Assembly: GCA_030522375.1 (NCBI GenBank)
Contig: CP130488.1
Span: forward strand, 1-64,000
DNA: 64,000 bases
DNA from: Methanosuratincola petrocarbonis
GTDB lineage: Archaea > Thermoproteota > Methanomethylicia > Methanomethylicales > Methanomethylicaceae
Reading direction: 5' to 3'
Under the pieces are notes generated by a model. It was not told the origin of the DNA and did not search any database. It saw only the letters and a program-made list of their open reading frames with translations. This document shows, piece after piece, positions 44,655 to 55,200 of this stretch (its first letter is position 1; each line of letters begins with the position of its first letter). The translations under genes were made by a program, and so were the position numbers.

Positions 44655-45593
44655 ATGAGGTTTCTGATCTCTGGCGCGGGCGGTCTGCTGGGCTCAAAGC
44701 TCGCCGAGGTCGCGATCGCCGCAGGTCATGTTGTCTTCGCCGGGTACTCCAGCGCCCCGCCTCCCTGCGGCACCCCGGTCCGCCTGGACCTGACCGACCC
44801 AGATTCAATCAAGAGCGCCCTGCGCGCATCCGCCCCCGACGTGGTCTTCCACTGCGCGGCTCTTACGGATGTGGACAGGTGCGAAGCTGAGAGGGAGCTC
44901 GCCCTGAGGATCAATGCGGAGGGGACCGAGCGGTTCGCGAAATCCGCCTCCGAATTCGCCCCGCTCTTCGTCTACGTCTCCACCGATTACGTTTTCGACG
45001 GATCCCGCGGGATGTACTCCGAGTCTGACCAGGTCAGCCCTGTCAACTTCTACGGGTACACGAAGCTGCTGGGGGAGAGGCACGCCCTCTCCTGCTCGAA
45101 AAAAGCCCTGGTGGCGCGCACGAGCGTGATTTACGGCGCCTGCCCCTCGAGGGGGAAAGTGAACTTCGCCCTCTGGATAACCGAATCCCTCCTCCAATCG
45201 AGACCCGTCGCCCTGCTCACCGATCAGTGGGTCTCTCCGACCCTGAACTCCAGCCTCGCCAGGATGCTCCTCGAAGCCGCTGAGCGCGGTCTGACTGGGG
45301 TCTATCACCTGGCAGGAGCCTCGCGCGTCTCCAGGTACGAATTCGGCCTCTCCTTGGCCAGGGCGTTTGGCTTCAAGTTGGGACTAGGGGGGATCAACGG
45401 GGGAGGGGACTCGGCGCTTAAGCCGGCACTCATGTCTGACTTTGTCGGCAAGTGGGTCGCGAGGCGCCCCAGGGACTCTTCGCTGGACGTTTCGAAGGCT
45501 TCATCCACCCTCGACGAGAAGCCGCTCCCCTTGGGGCTGTCAATTGAAGAGTTTAAAAAGGAATACTTGCAGATAAAGCGTGGTGTTCCCTGA
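44655..45593 (+). CDS. rmlD: dTDP-4-dehydrorhamnose reductase
   Basis: This 312-residue SDR enzyme has GAGGLLGSKLAEVA, the core HCAALTDVDRCEAE, STDYVFDG and catalytic Y/K in FYGYTKLLGER. It reduces dTDP-4-keto-L-rhamnose to dTDP-L-rhamnose with NADPH, the last step of the pathway. The TGA directly precedes the rmlC ATG, so the genes are coupled. Confidence 0.9.
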   Translation: MRFLISGAGGLLGSKLAEVAIAAGHVVFAGYSSAPPPCGTPVRLDLTDPDSIKSALRASAPDVVFHCAALTDVDRCEAERELALRINAEGTERFAKSASEFAPLFVYVSTDYVFDGSRGMYSESDQVSPVNFYGYTKLLGERHALSCSKKALVARTSVIYGACPSRGKVNFALWITESLLQSRPVALLTDQWVSPTLNSSLARMLLEAAERGLTGVYHLAGASRVSRYEFGLSLARAFGFKLGLGGINGGGDSALKPALMSDFVGKWVARRPRDSSLDVSKASSTLDEKPLPLGLSIEEFKKEYLQIKRGVP

Positions 45594-46097
45594 ATGCTTC
45601 CTGGCATCGTTGTGAAGCCCCTCAGCCGGCATGTGGACGAGCGGGGAAACTTTACAGAGATCTTCCGATCGGACATGAAGGATATCTTGGGAGACGACAC
45701 AATCGTCCAGTCGAACCTCTCCTATTCCTACCCGGGCGTGAAGAGGGCCTGGCACAGGCACGAGCGGGGTCAGGTCGACTACTTCGTCTGCATAGGTGGG
45801 GCAATAAAGATCTGCGCTTACGACGACGCGACCGCCGAGCTCGACGAGATCGTCTCCTCCGCAGCTTCCCTCCAGGTCGTGAGGATCCCGGGTCATTACT
45901 GGCACGGCTTCAAGGTGGTGGGGAGCGAGCCAGCCACGCTGGTCTACTTCACGACCAGGCTCTACGACTACAAGTCGCCTGACGAGCTGAGGCGCCCTTG
46001 GGATGACCCGACCGTTGTCCCGAAGTCGATAAACGGGAAGGTCAACGACCCCCGCGTCGGGAAGCCCTGGGACTGGGACTTCGTTCTGTACAAGTGA
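45594..46097 (+). CDS. rmlC: dTDP-4-dehydrorhamnose 3,5-epimerase-type cupin
   Basis: This is a 167-residue cupin. It has the typical SDMKDILGDDTIVQSNLSYS start region, the histidine of KRAWHRHERGQVDYFVC at the expected epimerase catalytic position, VRIPGHYWHGFKVVG and the RmlC tail PWDDPTV. It is a little shorter than bacterial RmlC (about 180). It epimerises C3 and C5 of dTDP-4-keto-6-deoxyglucose. Its place between rmlD and rmlB supports the call; a single-carbon epimerase (for example for dTDP-6-deoxy-talose routes) would look similar. Confidence 0.82.
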   Translation: MLPGIVVKPLSRHVDERGNFTEIFRSDMKDILGDDTIVQSNLSYSYPGVKRAWHRHERGQVDYFVCIGGAIKICAYDDATAELDEIVSSAASLQVVRIPGHYWHGFKVVGSEPATLVYFTTRLYDYKSPDELRRPWDDPTVVPKSINGKVNDPRVGKPWDWDFVLYK

Positions 46098-46111
46098 CGG
46101 GCGTGAGTCGC

Positions 46112-47113
46112 ATGCGGCTGCTGGTCACCGGGGGTCTTGGATTCATAGGCAGCAACTTCATAAGGCTCTGCCTCCGGATCCCGGAGTGCGAAGTCATAAA
46201 CCTCGACAACCTCTCATACGGGTCGAATGAGTCCAACCTGAGGGAGCTCGCCGGCGATCCCCGCTACACATTCGTGAGGGGAGACATCTGCGACCCAAAC
46301 TCGATCCGCCGGGCTTTGGTCATGGGCGTTGAAGCGGTGGTCAACTTCGCCGCCGAGACCCATGTGGACAGGAGCATCTCCGACCCCCTTAGGTTCTACA
46401 GGACGAACGTGGGCGGGGTTCTGAACATCCTTGAGTGCATAAGGGAGTGCGGTCGCGACATCCGCTTTCTACAGGTAGGGACTGACGAGAGCTACGGCGA
46501 CATCCTCGAAGGCTCCTTCTCAGAGGGCGATCGCCTGTCCCCATCCTCGCCATACTCTGCCTCGAAGGCTTCCGCGGACCTCTTTGTCCTCGCGTACCGA
46601 CGCACCTATGGTTTGGATGCCCTGGTGACGAGGTGCACGAACAACTTCGGCCCGTTCCAGTTCCCGGAGAAGCTTGTCCCCAAGACGATCATACGTGCGC
46701 TCAATGGGCTCAAGATACCTATTTACGGCTCCGGGAGGAACGTGAGGGACTGGATCTTCGTCGAGGACCACTGCGAGGCGGTCATGGTTGCACTTTTGCG
46801 CGGGAAGCCCGGGGAGATCTATAATGTCTCTGCAGGGAACGAACTCGACAACCTCTCCCTGGTCAAGAAGATCCTCTGCATCCTTGGTCGTGGCGAATCG
46901 CTGATAGAGCATGTTGAGGACAGGCCCGGCCACGACCTACGTTACAGCCTTGACTCATCAAAGGCTAGAAGGGATCTGGGGTGGCATCCGCGCCACGGCT
47001 TCGATGAAGCCCTCAAAAAGACTGTGGAGTGGTATGTGAATAACGAGTGGTGGTGGCGCCCGCTCGCTGACGAGAGGATGCTCAGCCCTGCGCCTTGGAA
47101 ATTGAAATGGTGA
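46112..47113 (+). CDS. rmlB: dTDP-glucose 4,6-dehydratase
   Basis: The ATG at 46112 gives the family start MRLLVTGGLGFIGSNF; an upstream GTG at 46094 overlaps the rmlC stop (GTGA) and is possible. The 333-residue protein has VVNFAAETHVDRSI, the catalytic VGTDESYGD (usual TDEVYG) with D/E dehydration pair, SPYSASKASADLF (Y/K), and NNFGPFQFPEKLVP. It turns dTDP-glucose to the 4-keto-6-deoxy sugar. It is the last gene of the rmlADCB group. Confidence 0.9.
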   Translation: MRLLVTGGLGFIGSNFIRLCLRIPECEVINLDNLSYGSNESNLRELAGDPRYTFVRGDICDPNSIRRALVMGVEAVVNFAAETHVDRSISDPLRFYRTNVGGVLNILECIRECGRDIRFLQVGTDESYGDILEGSFSEGDRLSPSSPYSASKASADLFVLAYRRTYGLDALVTRCTNNFGPFQFPEKLVPKTIIRALNGLKIPIYGSGRNVRDWIFVEDHCEAVMVALLRGKPGEIYNVSAGNELDNLSLVKKILCILGRGESLIEHVEDRPGHDLRYSLDSSKARRDLGWHPRHGFDEALKKTVEWYVNNEWWWRPLADERMLSPAPWKLKW

Positions 47114-47500
47114 TTGCGAGTTACAAATGACTTTCTACAATTGATGGTATGCTATCTTAAAGACGAGCGTTCTCGCAATTTTCATACCGATTGAAAAGCG
47201 CCGTTTGGTGCCTGTTGCGTCGCGTGCCGCTGCGAGTGCTCTTGGTTCGAGTTCGCTGTGCAATATTGAGATTTCTGGTCAAGAAATTTCTCCGAGTATC
47301 AGTCCTAGTCAACATATCCGACAAAGGCAAGGCGTCCCGCTTACTCGGCACTATCGAGCAACAAGCTGGGGAGATGGGGCATAGAGATGCCCCACTAGAT
47401 GCCTCACTGGAGGGACGCCCTCCGCCGCTACCTGGAAGAGAAAGGGCACTTGAAGCCTCTTTCTGTCGCTTGATCCCTTCCGAAAGCCTCGGGCACCGTT
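47114..47500. other. Non-coding gap with a hairpin after the rml genes
   Basis: No credible gene was found. An exact inverted repeat, tggggcatagagatgcccca (8-bp arms, 4-nt loop), lies at 47375-47394. Composition and codon structure of the one open frame are arginine-rich and unlike coding DNA nearby. A structured RNA element or remnant is possible. Confidence 0.4.
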
Positions 47501-47524
47501 CGTTTTTTAAGAGGGTCGCCCTCT
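47501..47524 (+). promoter_or_regulatory. TATA box with small hairpin before GT2 start
   Basis: The sequence gttttttaag at 47502-47511 is a TATA-like box about 25 nt before the ATG at 47534. The sequence agagggtcgccctct (47510-47524) forms a 6-bp stem with a 3-nt loop ending 9 nt before the start and may be an operator at the transcription start. Confidence 0.35.
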
Positions 47525-47533
47525 ACATTTTTT

Positions 47534-48571
47534 ATGGCGCAGCCCAAAGTCTCTGTACTGTGGGTCAACTACAACGGCATGCACATTCGGGACATCCTGC
47601 TGGAGTCCTTGCAAGCCATAGACAGTTTGAATTACGAAAACTATGAGCTCATCGCAATCGACAACGGGTCCAATGACGGAAGCTACGTGCTTATACGCGA
47701 CCAGTTCAAAAGGATGCGCTGCGAAAGGCGGTTGATCAGGCTCGACAGGAACCTAGGTTTCACGGGAGGGAACAATGTTGCCTACAGGGCACGATCGCCC
47801 GAAACAAAGTACGTCCTGCTCGTGAACAACGACGCCGTGGCTTACCCGGACAGCCTTCGCGAGATCGTAGAGAGGATGGACTTAGACAGCACGGTCGGAG
47901 CAGCCCAGGGCATCACGGTGGACTACTCCACAGGCGCCGTCGACACGGCGGGCGAGATGGTGGATGAGGTCTTGGAGGTCCATTCTCTTTTCAACGGCTG
48001 TCCGCCAGGATCCGTCAAGTCAGCTATCGAGATCACTTATACCAATGGCGCCTTCGCAGTCTACCGCGTGTCGTCTGTACATGCGGCGCAGGGCGACCGA
48101 CTATTCGACAATATCTTTGCATACTACGATGACAACCTCCTGGGGTTGAAACTATGGAACTGCGGCTTCAAGTCGGTCTCCTTCCCAGTCTTAGCCGCCA
48201 GGCACAGGAAGAGCTCCTCTTTCAGGAGATACAGCGAGGCAATGATTTATTTGACGATAAGGAATTGCCTCTTTCTCAATGAGATAGCCAACAGCAGGTA
48301 CCGCAAATTGAACCGGCTCTTCCCGCTGAAAATCATGCTGAAGCATATTGGTGGCAACCCTTCTGAGACTTTTTCCCTCTCTTTCAAGGCAGCAAGGGAC
48401 GGCTTTTTAATGGGCAAGAAAACATTATCGGAGGAAGGCATGGTGGACCTATACAAGGCGCCAATCGTGAGCCTTGAGCCCCCTCTGGCACTTTTGCGCC
48501 TCCTTCTTCCAGGAAGGTTCACAAGAGGGATCCTGGAAAGGAGAATAAAAGAAACAATCAATAGCTCATAA
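47534..48571 (+). CDS. Family 2 glycosyltransferase (rhamnosyltransferase-like)
   Basis: This 345-residue GT-A enzyme has PKVSVLWVNYNGMHIRDIL, IAIDNGSNDGSY, LDRNLGFTGGNNVAYRAR, the metal site LLVNNDAVAYP and a C-terminal FDNIFAYYDDNLLGLKLWN of the WcaA/RfbF rhamnosyltransferase type. It sits right after the dTDP-rhamnose genes, which suggests that rhamnose is the donor sugar. A TATA box about 25 nt before the ATG implies leaderless transcription. Confidence 0.83.
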   Translation: MAQPKVSVLWVNYNGMHIRDILLESLQAIDSLNYENYELIAIDNGSNDGSYVLIRDQFKRMRCERRLIRLDRNLGFTGGNNVAYRARSPETKYVLLVNNDAVAYPDSLREIVERMDLDSTVGAAQGITVDYSTGAVDTAGEMVDEVLEVHSLFNGCPPGSVKSAIEITYTNGAFAVYRVSSVHAAQGDRLFDNIFAYYDDNLLGLKLWNCGFKSVSFPVLAARHRKSSSFRRYSEAMIYLTIRNCLFLNEIANSRYRKLNRLFPLKIMLKHIGGNPSETFSLSFKAARDGFLMGKKTLSEEGMVDLYKAPIVSLEPPLALLRLLLPGRFTRGILERRIKETINSS

Positions 48572-48602
48572 ATAACATGAATCCAAATTGTTTCAACCAA
48601 AC

Positions 48603-48612
48603 TTAAAATATA
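48603..48612 (+). promoter_or_regulatory. TATA box of membrane glycosyltransferase-like gene
   Basis: The sequence ttaaaatata is 21-30 nt before the ATG at 48633, the spacing expected for a leaderless transcript. Confidence 0.5.
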
Positions 48613-48632
48613 AGTTTTACTAATTCTCTGCC

Positions 48633-50577
48633 ATGTTGAATCCGCTTGCACGGTTTTTCCCTAGACTCTACGCTTACATCCCGATCTTTTCGAGCATAGG
48701 ATTTTCAGGCGCAATTCTCTTATTGGCAAAAATCTCTCAGGCGGCCTCGATGGACTGGTACGCCCTTATCGCGATTGACTATCTTGTTTGGGTAACGGCT
48801 GCATTCTCTTTCATTTCAATATATCTTGACTACTCCCGTTTTTACAATGAATATGGATTCGGTTCGACGCTTTCTCTGAATGTAATCGCCCTTGCCTTGA
48901 TAATTCTGGGCAGGTTTTCCTCAATCATCCACAGCATGATCTATACTGGTTTCAAAACCCCATTGATCGGCGGCTGCGCCGCAAGTGCCGAATCTGTTGC
49001 CCTGGCTTCCCCGGTCATTTTAGGTGGAATTCTAGCATTCGTGGTGACAATCGCCCATGCTCTGTTGAAGAAGCCTCTGGTGCTTGCTCACGGGCCAAGC
49101 TTTGGCTCGCTCCACGCCTCCATAAAGATTCTTTTTTCAAGAGCAATTGAATTTATTTCAAGTCATTACCTCGCATTCGCTTTTTTGACATGCTTCATCT
49201 TCAGGCTAATCCCAGAGTTGCGTTACCCAGATTTTCCAATCGGCTACGACACGGTTGAATACATAGCATACCTTCGGGACTATGCACTTTCGCTCAACCC
49301 ATTCCAGACCTACAACGGAAGGAATGCCCCGCCACTCATGCCAATCCTCATGACGCCTTTCTTGGCGGCGACGGATCCATGGAACCTCATGAAGGCATGG
49401 GGCCCTCTGATGTGCGGTCTTTCTGGGCTTCTCTCGGCTCTGGTCGCCAGGCGGGTCTTCGGGTTGAGCCGGGGAGTTTCGCTTTTGGCTGGGCTCGTGG
49501 GGGGGTTGAACATTATTGCCATCGGCTCTACCCAACAATGGCACAGGCACATGCTCGGGGTGGTTTTCCTCCTCGCATACATCGCTTCAAATGCCGGCAG
49601 TTCGAACATATTCAGGCTTACAACGCTGTTTGGCATGGCGATGGCTTACGAGCCCACTGCCGCCATATCGGTCGCCCTCTCGACCTATCATGCTGCCAAG
49701 TCCAAAAAAAGGCGTCCGGCTTGCATACATTGCCGTCCTAGCCCTCTCCTTAATCTTGCTGATCTGGTACATGCGTAGGCCAATCGTGACTAGCCCTATC
49801 ACAGGCATAAGCGTTGCCGGGATCATTGATTCGGGCTTTCCCAACACAACAGTCGACCTGATGGTCTGGTGCTGTGTTTTCCTGCTCCCCCTCGCCCCTG
49901 CACTCCTGGTTCTCAAGCGAATGCCAGGCGGCTACAGGTTCTTGTTGCTCATACTCGCGTTGGCAGTAATCCAGCCAGCCCTGATGCCATACACATCGCT
50001 GCTCGAGCAGCACAGGTGGGCTTCGATGCTCGTATTCGCCCTAATCCCTGCCGCCACAGCTGGATACATCATGATCGATCGGAAGTTGCTGAGCGCCTTT
50101 TCGGTAGTCGCGCTGCTCATAGGCGCAGTCTATGTAGTCGTCCCGAATAGCAACTTTTACCTGTCGCCCCTCTCAGGAGCTTGGGAGTACCGATATCAGC
50201 AGGGATTTCCTTGGGAGCTAGAACCTGCCTTGAGCGCATACGAATACCAGAACCTGAGGGAGATCTCTGCGAAGTTGCAGGAAATAGACGGACCAACTCT
50301 AATGTCGATCGGTGTTTACCCTTGGATTCACTTGGACATACGCAATCCGAAAAACTTGTTCTGTTTGGGCTATGAGCCCTGCATAGACGATGTTGCAAGA
50401 TATATGAATCGCAGCGGTGCCAGGAGTGTTTATGTAGTAACCGGTGTTGACTTGGATAAAAACATGAAGAATATTCTTAGTCTGAACTTGACATATTCTG
50501 AGCTGATCGTGCAAATCAAGTTGGAAACCATTGTACACGGATCTCGTGCTCTCTACCATGTATATCTGGAAGAGTGA
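48633..50577 (+). CDS. Multi-pass membrane glycosyltransferase-like protein, frameshifted
   Basis: Two open frames join into about 648 residues if one A is removed from the A7 run at 49704-49710, giving STYHAAKSKKGVRLAYI. The N-terminal part has about eight membrane helices and the loop DFPIGYDTVEYIAYLRD, an aspartate in the first outer loop as in GT-C/PMT-like enzymes; more helices follow after the break and a soluble C-terminal domain ends at 50577. It is comparable in layout to the protein at 37870. It probably handles lipid-linked sugars at the outer membrane face. As written, it ends early after a scrambled tail. Confidence 0.72.
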
Positions 50578-50977
50578 AAACATCAAATTTTTTAGCTATA
50601 TTTTTAATTTTTCCATAAAAATTTTATACTTAAAAAAATTCATTAAGTGCGCTGAATATAATCTTATGTCGATTAAGCAATTTCCCGTTATGTTACAGGT
50701 AGAATTTTCATCAAAAACATTCCATTAGCCATATTAATTCCAAGCTTGGCAGATCTTCAGGCTTATTCGAATCCCAATTTGTACTCCAAGACTCTGCGGC
50801 CATCTCGACTTTATCTTTAGCTCAGGCGCCGCAGGTTGCCCTTTTTTGTTCAGCCACTCTTTCTTGCTTGTGCTTCATTCTTTTCCAAACCAAGTTAAAA
50901 TTATTAAATTAGTTAAATTTATTAACTAAATTATAATTAAATATCCTGGCAGCGAGTTCCTTTCAGGAGGCTAGAAA
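50578..50977. other. AT-rich gap with promoter and ribosome site
   Basis: No gene was seen. The last part holds AT-rich TATA-like sequence (near 50925-50942) and an aggagg ribosome site at 50965-50970, seven bases before the ATG at 50978. This strong Shine-Dalgarno fixes the start of the next, degenerate gene. Confidence 0.45.
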
Positions 50978-51921
50978 ATGGCTAATGGTCCAAATTTGCT
51001 GTTTGAGGGCAATTGCCTTCCTGAGGACGAGTGGTTCCCGCCCGAGTTGCTACATCGTTTCGGCTATCCTTTTTTGCCGATTCGCGAGTCGCAGTATGAG
51101 CCGTGGGGCTAGGGCCCGTGGGCTGAAGAGATCGATTACGAGTTGGGAGGGCTGATCGAGGATAGTGTTGACCGCAAAAGGGGCGATCCTCCGAAGACAT
51201 CGACTATCGTGGGGCCGTGGAGGATCCGCTGGCCTACTATGTCCCATACCCGTCTGACGCCTCGAGCCGCAAAGGGTTTGGGATATATTTCAGGGTCAAA
51301 AAGATGCTCAGCGACTTCAAGCGGTTCCATTCCAAGCTCCCGAGGTTCATCCCGCCCGATTTCTCCTGGCGCGTCTATGTGACGACCGTGTTCTGGCACG
51401 AGATGGCGCACCATGTGGTCCAAGATGCCTGGCTGATCCAGGAAGGGAACAAGAGCCAGCGTTCCTCCTCCTCTCCTTCCTCTTCATCCCCTTCAGACTA
51501 CTCCGGGTACACTCTCATGCCCCGCCAGGACGAGGAAGGGTTCTGCGAGTACATGGCGTTCACGGCGGTCGAGAGGAACTTGGGTCTGCCCCCGAAGGTA
51601 ATTCGCAACATCCCGATGCGGCACATGCTTTACGCCAGGATCTTCTACCCGCATCCAAGGCCGAAGATCCCCCTGCTCCCCGGGAGGTCGCCGATGAAGC
51701 CCGATTACTTCCGCATATACGCCCTCTGCGCCCTGTACGATCACTGGGGGAGGGGCTCGGATCCCGTCTATCGCCCTTGCGTCACCAGGACCGCCTCGGG
51801 AGCCGTCGGCCCGCTGTGGAACCCGCTGTGGGAAGCCCACCAGCGCGGAGCCCCGGTTATAACATTGGGGCCGGGCGAAGGGGACCTCATCTGGGACAGG
51901 ATCTTCGTGACAGAGCGTTGA
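50978..51921 (+). pseudogene. Degenerate HExxH metalloprotease-like gene
   Basis: The start (MANGPNLLFEGN) has a good ribosome site. TAG interrupts at 51110 (after SQYEPWG). The frame then continues to GLIEDSVDRKRGD and must shift near 51175 to reach EDPLAYYVPYPSD, which is open to 51921. The intact downstream part (235 residues from GTG 51217) has a zinc-site FWHEMAHHVVQD (HExxH) and QDEEGFCEYMAF, whose glutamates could be the third ligand, as in gluzincin-like peptidases. A low-complexity serine run (residues 80-90 of that part) is odd. The downstream part may still be expressed; the full gene is broken. Confidence 0.6.
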
Positions 51922-52170
51922 TATCCCCCCATGGCCAGCGCCTCGCCCAGGCAAGGAGCGTCGAGGAGATCGTCTATATCGAGCCCGCTCATGATCCCAT
52001 AAAGCGCATCTACCAAGTGATCAGGTCCCCCTCAGACATTCGACCACCTTGAGGGTGGGATGTTGGGGTCTATGGCGTGGTGGGGCAGAGAGGGGACGGT
52101 CTCGAGCCTGGGCGCGGCGTCCCGCATTCGAAGTTGGCTCAAATAAAAACTAATCAAATCCATATCATAA

Positions 52171-52180
52171 TTTTTAAAAA
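52171..52180 (+). promoter_or_regulatory. TATA box of giant surface protein
   Basis: The sequence tttttaaaaa is about 40 nt before the ATG at 52216 and too close to the in-frame GTG at 52183 for that to be the start. Confidence 0.4.
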
Positions 52181-52215
52181 CTGTGAATACTATATTTTTA
52201 TTGCAGTTGATTGAT

Positions 52216-55200
52216 ATGGATAATTTTTCTCGAAATCTTAGACTTTTATGCATTGCTCTTCTTGTTATCGTCGCCTTGTCCGCTTCTTCCCCATCGCCTC
52301 TCAAGGCAGGCACCATAGTCGTGGAGGACTACGGGTATTGGGATGCGGATGGGGTCTACCATAGTTCCTCCACCCCGATCCAGTCCGCAATAAATTCGGC
52401 ATCATCGGGGGATGTGATCCTGCTGGTGGGCGCCTCTTACACAGAGAATGTTGAGGTCAACAAGACAGTCACCATCCGCGGGGCATCTTCCCATGTGATT
52501 AGCCCTGCCAACCCGAGCCTGCCCACCTTCAACATCTCTTCAGCCAACTCGATTCTGTACGATCTGTATGTGAATGGAGGTAGCGTCGCCTTCGCAGTGT
52601 GGGGCAACTCCATAACACTCACAAACAACACCGCCATAGGTGGCGACGTCGGCTTCTACGTGGCGCCTTTTAATACTGGCAACTGCACCCTCACCAACAA
52701 CAGGGCTTTCAACTCCACCACTACGGGATACCAAGTGTGGAGCCCAAACAACACCCTCATAGGCAACAACGCCACCTGGTGCAACTACTCCTTCTCGGTC
52801 TACAACGACAACACCCTCATAGGCAACCTGGCTGATCAATGCGAGCACGGCTTCTTTATCTATCAAGGCAGCTCAACACTCACAAACAACACCGCCATAG
52901 GTGGCGACGTCGGCTTCTACGTGGCGCCTTTTAATACTGGCAACTGCACCCTCACCAACAACAGGGCTTTCAACTCCACCACTACGGGATACCAAGTGTG
53001 GAGCCCAAACAACACCCTCATAGGCAACAACGCCACCTGGTGCAACTACTCCTTCTCGGTCTACAACGACAACACCCTCATAGGCAACCTGGCTGATCAA
53101 TGCGAGCACGGCTTCTTTATCTATCAAGGCAGCTCAACACTCACAAACAACACCGCCATAGGTGGCGACGTCGGCTTCTACGTGGCGCCTTTTAATACTG
53201 GCAACTGCACCCTCACCAACAACAGGGCTTTCAACTCCACATACGCCGGCTACTATATCTCTAGCATAAACAACACCCTCAACTCAAATGAGGCTTCTTG
53301 GGGAGCGGGGGTCGGCTTCTTCCTGAACCAGTCGATTAACAACACCGTCACTATGAATTATGCCTCAGGCAACTCGGGAGGAGGCGTCCGGCTGGAGAAC
53401 TGCTCCGGCAACGCATTGACATGGAACGACTTTATAAATCCCCTCAACTCTTACGACGACTCCCTCAACCTGTGGGATTGGAACTACTTCAGCGACTACT
53501 CGGGCGTCGACAGGGACGGCGACGGGGCGGGCGACACCCCCTACAGCGTGCCTGGGGGCTCCAACCTTGATCTGCACCCGCGGATCCATGACAATGACCT
53601 CCCAACCGTCGACTCCGTCTTGCCTGCGAACGGGTCCTTCCACCCTTACGTCAGCACGATCTCAGCCCAGTACTTTGATACGACCTCCAATGTCAACTTC
53701 TCGCTGTGCAGGCTCATCCTGGACAATGTGGATGTAACTCTGAACGCCTCGTTTGCCACCTACAGCATGTCATTCTCGGGCACCCTGGGTGAGGGCACCC
53801 ACTCCGTAAGGATGTATCTCGAGGACTTTTATGGGAACGCGATGTGGCACAACTGGTCATTTGGAGTCGACGCAACACCCCCCTCCATCCATCCCCTGTC
53901 CCCTACGAACGGCACTCTTGTCGCGGATAGCACCCCGGCACTGTGTTTTTGCTACTCCGACAGCCTCTCAGGGATCTCCCCCCTGTCCGTAAGGCTGTTC
54001 CTCGACGGGGTCAATGTCACTTCTTCTGCGTCGATCAATGGCACCATCGCATGCTACCTGCCTTCATCCCCTCTAAGCGACGGGTCGCACAACGCCACGA
54101 TCTCCGTTGCCGACGCCGTAGGCAATAACGCCTCCTCGATCGTCTTCTTCACCGTGGATGCCACTCCGCCTTCAATTTCCCTGATCTCGCCCACGAACTC
54201 CGCCTACCCATCAACCCCTCTCATCAACTCATCAGTTACGGATGCCCTCTCCGGCGTCCACACGGTCCTCGCAGAGATCGACGGCTCCTACAACCTCACC
54301 CTCGCGCTAGCAGGGGGCTTCTACACCGCCCTTCTCGACCTGCCCGACGGCCACCACTACGTCCGCATCATAGCCAACGACACCGTAGGTAACACTGCGT
54401 CCAGCCCCTCGGTCCACTTCACCGTCGACACCACCCCGCCCTCGATTGCGATAGCCTACCCCCAGAACTTGACCTATGGTTGCTCGTCAATGAAAATAAA
54501 TGCCTTGGTCTCGGACGCCTTAAGCCCAGTCCACACCGTCCTCGCAGAGATCGACGGCTCCTACAACCTCACCCTCGTCCTCGATGACGACTTTTATGTC
54601 TCTGCAGATGTCGAACTCGCTGACGGCGTGCACTGCGTCCGGGTGATCGCAAATGACACGCTTGGGAATGTCGACAGCACCACGCTGGTGTACTTCACTG
54701 TGGACACGACCCCTCCGTCAATTGATATCAATCACCCGATCCCCTCATCTCTGTACTATGGCTCAGCCGAAATGCTGATAAACGCCTCTGTCTCGGATGC
54801 CCTCTCCGGCGTCCACACGGTCCTCGCAGAGCTGAACGGGGCTCAGAATGTCACCCTGCTTCCGGAAGGCGCCTTCTTCGTCTCGAAAGTCACCCTCGCC
54901 GAGGGCAATTATACCCTGATGATCATAGCCAACGATACGGTGGGCAACACTGCCCAGGCTGATTATTGCGGCGTCTTCTACATAGACCTCACACCGCCTT
55001 CTATCGCTGTGGAGGCGCCTGCCAACGCCACCTACGCCTCAAATCAAATAACCATTAACGCCTCCGCATACGATCCTATCTCGGGCACCCATACCGTGAT
55101 CGCCGAGGTCGACGGGTCGCATAACTACACGATGCTCGTGAGCAGCCCACACTACACCGCCCTTCTCGACCTGCCCGACGGCCACCACTACGTCCGCATC

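Noticed and set aside
47190..47210. Sequence gattgaaaag near 47189 as the end of a CRISPR repeat
   Set aside because: It occurs once; there is no array of repeats and spacers in the window and no cas gene.
47191..47646. Open frame of 151 codons across the gap before the GT2 gene
   Set aside because: It runs out of frame into the glycosyltransferase gene, is arginine-rich in a way typical of non-coding GC-rich DNA, and has no promoter or ribosome site that fits.
42611..51112. In-frame TAG codons at 42611 and 51110 as pyrrolysine sites
   Set aside because: Both genes also carry frameshifts, and many intact genes in the window end in TAG (for example at 6964, 12608, 20668, 36731 and 57318). 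No pyl genes are present here. Decay is the simpler reading.
51922..52052. Short frame ending in a plausible protein tail (SVEEIVYIEPAHDPIKRIYQ) after the metalloprotease pseudogene
   Set aside because: It has no start of its own and overlaps the pseudogene in another frame. It may be a remnant of a former gene end, but nothing more can be supported.
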